NCBI GenBank assembly: GCA_024500155.1
Contig: CM044871.1
Span: 78,662,402 to 78,726,401 of the forward strand
DNA from: Chenopodium formosanum
Lineage: Eukaryota > Streptophyta > Magnoliopsida > Caryophyllales > Amaranthaceae
Reading direction: 5' to 3'
DNA length: 64,000 bases
The position numbers and the translations under genes are program-made. Positions 56,254 to 64,000 of this stretch are shown here, in pieces; position 1 is the first letter of the stretch, and every line of letters starts with the position of its first letter. The notes under the pieces are model-generated. The model made no database searches and had not been told where the DNA came from. It saw only the letters and a program-made list of their open reading frames with translations.

Positions 56254-56740
56254 ATGGCTGATTTCTACGCAGATAAGGAAAAGTGTACAATTGTTTTCAA
56301 ACCAATTGATCGCCTTAGTATGGTAAGTATATTACATTAAGTTTAAAATTTATAAATTTGTTTTTTGTTTTAGTAAATATACCATGATATCAATTTTTAT
56401 TGTTTTTTTTTTTATTTCAGTCACTTCCTACAGAATGGAAGTTTTTTCTTCTTAAATTCAAGAATTTTGTTAGAGTCTTTACTGGGAATAAGGGCAGAGA
56501 AGATAGTTTTGGGAAGTAAGAGTCATAAGCGTACCGGAAGATACAGGTCGTGGTGGTATGTTGATTGATCGTGAATGGGAAAACTTTGTAGTTACGAACA
56601 ACATAGTTCCTGGAGACAAACTTGATGTTTACCATGATCATTATTCCATTTTCATTAGAATTTTTAATGCTGATGGTACTGAAAGGCTTCCTAATGAAGC
56701 AGGAAAAATGGAACCAATTTATAAGTTTTTTAATATTTAG
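56254..56740 (+). pseudogene. Broken B3-domain gene copy
   Basis: Exon 1 56254-56322 (MADFYADKEKCTIVFKPIDR…) joins in phase to an exon at 56421 that reads SLPTEWKFFL…VRVFTGNKG and meets TAA at about 56517. The neighbouring frame then resumes as ISVPEDTGRGG…LIDREWENFVVTNNIVPGDK and LDVYHDHYSIFIRIF to a stop at 56738-56740. This is the second half of a B3 domain (WENFVxxNxIxxGDxLxV), so a frameshift near 56510-56520 disables the gene, unless an unrecognised splice removes it. Opposite strand to the intact B3 gene, so probably a local inverted duplicate. Confidence 0.65.
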
Positions 56741-58867
56741 ATTATGTTTGTAATAAATCTGATTTTATATCAGAAATAATAATATCTGTATCAGATATTA
56801 AACTATGTTTTTCAGAAATAATTATATTTGTATAAGATTATAATATGTTGTTAATTGTTCATTAACTTCAGGAATTAGATTATTTTTGTCATTTATTAGA
56901 TTATTTTTGTCATTCCACCCCATGCCAAGATTTCGTCAGTGATAAATCACTTCAAACATATGGGATCATAAGGTTTTTTTTTTTTTTTTTTTTAATTTCA
57001 ACAGATTCTTTGATAATAGTCCTTTTATATTCTTTTATTGTCATTTTAATATTGCTGTACAAACATGACCTTTACTTTCCATCAACTACACCCTTATTGC
57101 TCATATTTATAATATTAGATTCCTATACCGTCGTTGACTAATATGTTCAATTCTGACTAACTATAGAGATAGAAGTAGGCAAGATGTTTGATTTTTACTA
57201 TTCACTTTTAGCCAAAATTCAATTTTTTTTTTTGGCCAAAAATTTTGATAAAATTTCAAAATTTTCAAAAACCTTCAACGAAAGATTTTATTGAATAATT
57301 TTCAACTAAATGTGAATGGCCTTAAGATATTTCAAATTTTTCACAACTATTAATTTGGGTGACAACCATTGATTATTATACTCTTTGTGAAATACATTAC
57401 AATTTTAAATTAAGAAATGCACCGTGTAATGTGTTTTTGGTGGAAAATCAAATACATATTACGAACAAATTATTTATGAAATTATTTTTAAGGACGAAAT
57501 CACAAGCACATCAAAATTAATTTATGTTGGCCTCAATATCGAAAGGATTAACTGTATTTGGGCGCACTAGTTTAGACCAATTACATATCCATACAATATG
57601 TTGTACTATATAATGTGATTTTAAATACATTTAAAATGACAGCATTTTTATTATTAGATGACTTTAAAATTATATACATTAAAAAAATTCGTAACAATTA
57701 TCAGTGACTTGTCACTTCACCAACTGAAAAGCATCCATTTCGAATCATTTTGTGTCATTCAACAGCATGGTACAACCACTGAAATTAGATTCAACAAGTT
57801 ATCATTATAATTGGTCAACATTCTCGGTTACGGTAATGTAATCTAAATTGGATTTGCAATATTCATTGACAAGACAAGTCACAAAATTGTTTGATTGACA
57901 ATTTACTATAAGCAAATGACAACAACATATGCTTTATAAATTGTATAATTTATCTAAATTTCGTCTGATGGAATTTTAGCATCAAGTTGCAAGGATATTA
58001 ATTTTAGGGGAACATAGGCCACGAAAGTAATAACAAATGATCAAACAAATATGTTTTTGAATCTATTCACCTAAAAAATTATTGAGACACTCATCTTAAA
58101 ATAAAGTATTAGTTTAATCATAACCATGGAGTTCTTAGGCTCGAATATGCTACAGGAGTGTCGTAGTATCATTAAGTACCTAAGACTTAATTCTTGTATT
58201 TTTAATTGTAACCGGGAAGAAAGTAGGGAGAGAGTCCTTTATCTTAAGGGACTAACATGTATGTGTTGACGTATGTATGAGACTTTAACTGAATTATAAC
58301 AATTGGGTTCGCAATAGATACATTCTACAACACTAAATAAATTATCGCAATTTAAATTACTTCATTTATATTTTAAATACCTTTGTTCTTTTCAGCAATT
58401 GTAATTTAAATTACTTCGTACACTTCACCAATTTGTGTCAAAACATGTTAGAATTTTTACAAACCAAAAAATATGACCTTTAATTAAGAAAAGACATTAT
58501 TTAAATGCTCACTAGATATAGATTAGTACATGCACACGGATTTTGACAAAATTGACACTTTTACCATATTGTGGTTGACCATTACATATCTATAATTGAC
58601 AACATAAATTATTGAATTGATAGATAAGTTCAACAGTGGTATGTATAAAGATAACATATATGTCAATTATTATAATTATATTGTCAATTATTATAACTAT
58701 ATTGTCACTTAAAAATAATATTGTCACTAATAGGTATATAATATTAAGTATGATTAATTAGGTTTAAGTGACAGTTGTAACATAGGAATGACAATATAAA
58801 TCAAATAATTGACATACAACTGGATATGATAATAAAAATGCAGTATGTTTAGTTGCTTATAGGTTAT
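56741..58867. other. AT-rich intergenic stretch, no gene seen
   Basis: Contains a tandem TTAGATTATTTTTGTCATT unit (about 56876-56914), TGACA/TGTCA-rich stretches (57690-58830) and ATTGTCAATTATTATAA units at 58660-58700. No recognised ORF above background. Confidence 0.55.
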
Positions 58868-61075
58868 TGTAGGGAATAGTTTCAAGCCTTTAAAATCCCA
58901 CTAGCTTGAACCCCACTGTGATCATACACTAAAGTACGGTGGCGTCCAAAAGGGAAGAAGATAGAGCAAAAGAGTCGCCAACAAGTTTTTTAAGGAACTT
59001 GTAAACCGTTCATAGGATGAAGGTTACACCCCTTAACGATCTAAGAGATCGTCAACTCCATAAGGTCATGAACCAAATAAGGGTTCGGGGATGAAGGTAC
59101 AAATCCAACCTAAAAGAGATTGAACCTGCCCTAATAATAGGCCTCTACTTTATTCTGATCGTACTCATGTGCGCTTTTTGACTAACATGCAATCAATAGG
59201 ATTAACCCTAAACCTGTTTAATCTATGTTGGTTGAACATTAATGCACAAATAAACCTATTATTGACGATCACTTAAATTTATAATCAAAGTTAACCTAAC
59301 AAGATTATTAATTATCCTATTAAGCGTGATTGCAAGTACCAAATTCCCTTTAACATGCATAAAAGGTGATCAAGCAATAAATAATAAGCATCAAGCAACA
59401 TAATAAATAATAATCATGAATAATAATTATAATCATCATAAAATTATAATCATAATCAAAACAATAATAATCATAAATAAAATAATCATTATCAAAATAA
59501 TAATAATAATAATATTCACAATCATCATAAATTATAACAATTATAATCATAATCATGTTCATGTTAATATTAAAGCATAATAAAAATAGCAAGATCCTAG
59601 GCATGATACTAACAAGATTAATAACAAACCCTAGCATGTCACTAAGCAATAAAAATCAAATCTTTAACCCTAACATGATACTAACATGAATAAATATTAG
59701 GAAGAGAATAAAAGGCATCATAGCAATCATATTTAATATTAAAAATACCCTAGACATGATACTAGGAATATCATAATAACAATCTAAGCATGATTTCTAC
59801 ATCATAAAATCAATAAATCAATAAAGTACTTACTTGGATGCCTCGTACCTCTTTCTAATAACAAAATACACACATTAGTAACTTCAAGGAAAGTAATAAA
59901 CAAACAATTAAATTAAATAATTGAAAGAGAGAGATTAGGGACCAAACCCTCAGAAATTAAAACCTTTCACGTCTAGGGCGAAGACAACTTCGAATGTGGC
60001 TAAGTGTTTCTAGATCTAATGAATGCGTAATTATTTATTTGAGAAAAGGCTAGTTTAGAAAAAGAGAGAGAGAGAGAGAGAGAATAATCAAGAAAATCTT
60101 GATGAGAGTTGGTTAATGAAAAAGGGGAGATATGACCTCTATTTATAGGAAAAAAGAGGGTCGAAGAATTAAGAAAAGAATCCAAATTCGAATCGAAATA
60201 AAACTCGTAGACAGCAGTTTTTGCGGATTTTGTTTTTATCATATCTTTTGATCCATGAATCGGAATAAAATGAATAAGATGTCGTTGGAAATATATTGAA
60301 GTCTACTTTCTAACCCAATTAGAATCAGATTAAAATATTTTGTAGAATAAAAGATATGAACGAAATAGTGAGACGGTGTCAGTTTTGGATAGAGTTTGAT
60401 ATCTTATTCATATCTTTTTCGTTATAGCTCAGATTTATTATTATAATATATCATTGGAAAGATAATTTCAAGATCTATCCAGCCATATAAAATTTGGGTA
60501 AAAAATATGAGGCAAGAAAATAATATCTGACTGTCTTTGAACATGTTTAAATCCGAATAGAATTAGGACTTTAAAAAAGGAAAGTTTTATAAAAAAAGAA
60601 AGTTTATATTTAAATCAAATTCCTTAATCTTATCTTTTCAAAAAAGGATAATTAAGATATTTTAGAAACTTATAGAAGATTCTAATCAATCCTAATTAGT
60701 TTAGGAATAGGATTAAACCTTTGGACCCTCCTCATGATCATTGGGTCGTAGGTAAAATCCGGTTTGGGCCCAGTTTAGTATTTTGGCCATAACTTCCTCA
60801 ATATTCATCGGAATCGGGCTTACAATATCGTTGGAAAGGTCTTTTCAAGCCCCATCCAACTACACCATTATTGGACCCTTATCATGGACCAAACTAAACT
60901 GGAATGGACGTTTTCATAAAATAGAGTGGGTTTTCGAAAACAGAAAGAAAGAATTTTAACAAAAACTAACCGCAACACTAGACTTTTCACACTTTCACCT
61001 CATTCGATTATGGTTCGACGTGAAAGGTATTCATCACTGGGTTTGGTTTTGGGGAGACACAAATGGGTGTCTACA
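58868..61075 (-). mobile_element. Solo LTR (gypsy-style), 2,208 bp, minus strand, complete with TSD
   Basis: On the minus strand it begins TGTAGACACCCATTTGTGTC at 61075 and ends CTATTCCCTACA at 58868 (TG...CA). Both flanks carry GTTAT (58863-58867 and 61076-61080), a perfect 5-bp duplication. It has no internal ORF and no second LTR nearby in the same orientation, so it is a solo LTR. The end-region word GGCGACTCTTTTGCTC is on the minus strand near 58960. The copy at 62952 begins with the same bases. Internal (GA)n lies at about 60061-60083 and an AAT/ATC-rich stretch at 59410-59560. Confidence 0.9.
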
Positions 61076-61339
61076 GTTATATATTAGGTATTAAAAAATA
61101 AATTATGTTTAGTTGCTTATAGCTCGGTTATATAACTGAATTTGGAACTTAACTACTAATCTAATACATGTAAGTTAAATTATCGCACTATAGTCGCCTT
61201 AATGTTATACTTAAATAACCTACCAACGGACCAATTCGTTGTATGAAGTTTATTTTAAACCATAGTATATCAATCCATTTAAGCCGCAACTGTGCATTGA
61301 TCGAGTAACAAATATGTTTTTTTGATTAATAATTCATTC

Positions 61340-61445
61340 AAAATACCATAAATGTAGTTCAACTCTAATCAGTTCAGTTCAGTTCAGCTCAATTTAGTTC
61401 AGCTCTAATCAGTTCAGTTCAGTTCAGTTGTAAACAGGCCCTTAG
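61340..61445. repeat. CAGTTCAGTTCAG-rich remnant, Tourist-like end
   Basis: Repeats of TCAGTTCAGTTCAGTT, interrupted by AGCTCAATTTAG, finishing in AAACAGGCCCTTA, the right-end and TTA of a Tourist/Harbinger-type MITE such as that at 2454-2619 (which has the complementary GAACTGAACTGA units). The left terminus was not found, so this is partial. Confidence 0.5.
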
Positions 61446-61914
61446 TGAATTTGTATTTTTGCATATGAAATTCAATAAGACATTTTGGTTGATACAATTA
61501 TTATATTAAATGACAATATAAATTAAATTTATGATATGATAGTGGATAAGTATTATGTTAAGATATCAGTTGTATTTAATTGATGTAATATAGATGGTCA
61601 TATGCATTTTATATACTGTCATTATTTGTCTTTATGTTGTCATTTGATAAAGGTTGTAAATAATTATCATAGTCGGATATTTTTAATAAATACACTTTCT
61701 TTGGTTACTTATATTCTCAATATATTGTTTTTTACTGTCATTTTTGGTTCCGAAGTGGCTTAGGGAAATCTTAGTAAAATTTTGTGAACATTACACGATT
61801 TATTTATTTAATATTTTATTTACCTTTACTATAAATAATGTCATTCCTTTTTGGTAAATGAATTACAGAAATCAAACAAAAGCAAATTCACACAAACACC
61901 AACATCCCAAGGCA

Positions 61915-62874
61915 ATGGCTTCTCGCTACTCTCTCTCCAAACCCAAATACCCTATGGGATGCACTCCCCTTGGTGCTCAAACTGAGATATACTTTCTAGA
62001 ACCCAACACCACGAGAAAGAGTGAAATGGATTTCAACAATAATGTTCTGTACGGAATTGTTAAGAAGGAGCCGTACGATATCCATTATCTCGATGATGAC
62101 GACGTAAGGGCTTTGATAAGGGATCCTTTGAAACCGTGACTTGATTGTTACCATGGCCTCCAGATGATCAAGGAGGATGGAACCATGCGTACGGCTCACC
62201 TTCCCAACTATTATGACATGTACGGTATTATCTTAGATCCCTCCACTTTTAATTCAAAGCTTCATTCTTTTGATTATTCTGAAATGGAGACTGTGTCTAA
62301 GGTTGTTCCACCCATACTGAAAAAGATTGTTGACCCTTTACCTGTTGTGAATTTGAAATGTCCTATTTTTTGCCTGAGAAAACCGAATCCCACTGAGTTA
62401 AAAATAGGTTTTGGTAGTGATGCACTTGTTGTTTACCATGTCCAAGGAATGTTTACCACTGTTGACTTTGCCATTGTCACTAACCACCTTGTTGATGAGG
62501 CCCCTGCGTCTAGATTTTATGGTACGAGGTTAACACCAACAATTGAAAAAGCTTGTCCCTCTCTGCCCATAGGAACTCCAATAGTCGTATGGAATGTTAG
62601 GGATGTGTCTAGACCGTCTTTCATGAAAAATTTCCAAGCATTAGTTGAGAAACACGAACCCGGAGTGATAATACTCCTTAAGACACGAGCAACCATGAAG
62701 AATTGGAAGCGTCTCTTCAAAAAATTCATGAATTGCAATTTTGAAGAGGCGTGTCTCCCAGGAGGAGGGCTAGCATCGGGTATCGTTGTTCTGTGGGATG
62801 CAAATTTGGTCGACTGTGAGACAATGTTCAATTGTGGGGGAAATTGTGAGTTGCTTGCTGTGGGTTCGGTCAAG
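61915..62874 (+). pseudogene. Gene with LINE-type endonuclease (EEP) domain, one in-frame stop, and LTR-disrupted 3' side
   Basis: Frame from ATG 61915 reads through to TGA at 62137-62139, and the same frame continues directly afterwards without a shift to a splice donor AAG|GTAAGT at 62874/62875. The first part (about 150 codons either side of the stop) is not a domain I recognise (SLSKPKYPMGCTPLGAQTEI…, HLPNYYDMYGIILDPSTF). From about 62580: IVVWNVRDVSRPSFMKNFQA, GVIILLKTRATMKNWKRLF, GGGLASGIVVLWDANLV; this is the N-terminal portion of the exonuclease-endonuclease-phosphatase fold of L1-type LINEs (usual WNVRGLxxPxFxxxLxxLxxxHxPDIxxLxETR). It breaks 78 bp after the donor at the LTR of 62952. 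Either a gene captured next to a LINE endonuclease, or LINE ORF1/ORF2 start. Confidence 0.6.
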
Positions 62875-62951
62875 GTAAGTGTGAGCCATTTCATTTAGTT
62901 AATTAATTTTATATATTAGGTGCAATTGCATTTATGAATTGTAATGCCAAC

Positions 62952-64000
62952 TGTAGACACCCATTTGTGTCTCCCCAAAACCAAACCCAGTGATGAGTAC
63001 CTTTCACGTCGAATCATAATCGAATGAAGCGAAAGTGTGGAAGGTTTAGTGTTGCGGAAAGTTTTTATTTCTTTTCTCTTCTTTCTGTTTTTGAAAACTT
63101 TATTTTAAGAAAACAGCCAATCCAGTTTGGTTGGTCCATGACATGGGTCCAATAATGGTGTAGTTGGATGGGGCTTGCAAAGACCTTTCCAATGATATAT
63201 TATAAGCCCAATTCCGATGAATATTGAGGAAGCTATGACCAATTTACTAAACTGGGTCCAGTTTGAGCTTTATATGCGGCCCAATGATCTAGGGGAGGGC
63301 CTAATATGATTTATCATTCCTAATGCAATTAAGAATGGTTTTAGTCTTCTAGATTCTTCTAGAAGGTTCTTTTCGTTCCTAATTCAATTAGCATTGATAA
63401 GTTGACTTTGTTGACTTTTCAGAGTTTTAATTAAAATCAAATAGCATTTTCGAAGAAATTATATTATTTTATCCTCCATTACGGTAAACTTATCTGATTT
63501 TCGAAAACGCGTTCAAATCGAGCTTGGCGTCCAACCCCAACCAGGCCTGACGCTAAGGCTGGTGCCTGGCGCCAGCTAGCCAGGGTTGGCGCCAGCTCTG
63601 TTTCCTGAGTGTCAGACTCTATTTTGTTATTTTATCTTTTTTGGCTGATTTTCTCTATAAATATCGTATTAAAAACTCCGTTTTCAGGGATCATGTACAT
63701 CTTTCATTCACCAATTCTCCTCATTCGCAAGTTTTCTTCAACAATCATTCATTAGTATTCTCTCATTCATCTCTCTCTCATTCATCTTCTTCAAAACTTG
63801 ATTTTTCTCATACAAAATTCCGCATTTGCAAGACTTAGAAACACCTAGCCATATTCGAAGTTGCCTTCGCCCTAAACGTGAAAGGTTTTAATTTCTGAGG
63901 GTTTGGTCCCAAATCTCTTTTTCAATTATTTAATTTAATTGTTTGATTATTATTTTCCTTGAAGTTACTAACGTGTGTATTTTGTTATTAGAAAGAGGTA
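62952..64000 (+). mobile_element. LTR of the same family as 58868-61075, opposite orientation, running off the window
   Basis: Begins TGTAGACACCCATTTGTGTC at 62952 and continues to the window end. It shares, in opposite orientation with the solo LTR, words such as CCAAAACCAAACCCAGTGATGAG, the CCTTTCACGTCGAATCATAA stretch near the start, CTGAGGGTTTGGTCCC near 63895, and TTATTAGAAAGAGGTA at the edge. Positions differ by indels. Its own features include a GC-rich TGGCGCCAGCT repeat at 63555-63600 and TTCATTCTCT words at 63700-63790. Whether it is a solo LTR or the 5' LTR of a full element cannot be seen. Confidence 0.88.

Noticed and set aside
59350..59649. 99-codon Tyr/Asp/Ile-rich ORF
   Set aside because: AAT/ATC simple sequence inside the solo LTR; composition is an artefact.

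Overview
The window is nuclear DNA of a flowering plant. It has long AT-rich introns with GT/AG splice sites, plant-type NLR resistance genes, a CBP60-type gene, B3-domain genes, and many plant transposons (LINEs, a tRNA-derived SINE, Stowaway-, Tourist- and hAT-like MITEs, long gypsy-style LTRs). A core Caryophyllales/Amaranthaceae genome (spinach, beet or quinoa relatives) would fit the gene and repeat style, but that is an inference, not something the sequence proves.

Layout. 1-1.2 kb: unidentified minus-strand coding sequence at the edge, and the first exon of an HD-domain 5'-nucleotidase (HDDC2-like, probably plastid or mitochondrion targeted) on the minus strand. 1.5-3.4 kb: its divergent intergenic space with TRM6, holding a SINE, a small plastid 16S-trnI fragment (NUPT) and two MITEs. 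3.4-14.5 kb: a complete 13-exon gene for TRM6, the non-catalytic subunit of the tRNA m1A58 methyltransferase; its large introns carry an RTE-type LINE tail and a GATCC-rich hAT-like MITE. 14.9-21.2 kb: a degenerate repeat and a 5'-truncated LINE split by a 1,425-bp solo LTR with a 5-bp target duplication. 23.4-28 kb: a CC-NB-LRR gene with an intact reading frame and probably a 5'UTR intron. 27-31 kb: a dense MITE cluster. 32.3-34.1 kb: a second NLR lacking the NB-ARC P-loop half. 35.2-36.3 kb: a LINE remnant. 39.5-42.3 kb: a divergent CBP60-like gene on the minus strand.

42.7-53.7 kb is the most interesting part. A 16-exon Ulp1-type (SUMO protease, C48) gene carrying an N-terminal plant mobile-type domain lies on the plus strand with several disabling lesions. 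Convergent to it, on the minus strand, is an intact two-exon gene for a 223-residue protein made of two tandem SUMO-like folds without a conjugation diglycine. Next to that, also on the minus strand, is an intact 307-residue orphan ORF. A SUMO-family protein gene thus sits directly beside a SUMO-protease-family gene.

53.9-64 kb: a TGACA-motif-rich AT sequence, one four-exon B3-domain gene, one broken B3 copy, a complete 2.2-kb solo LTR (minus strand, 5-bp TSD), a broken gene with a LINE-like endonuclease (EEP) domain, and the start of a second LTR of the same family in the opposite orientation that runs off the window.

No tRNA or complete rRNA gene, CRISPR array or bacterial-type operon is present.
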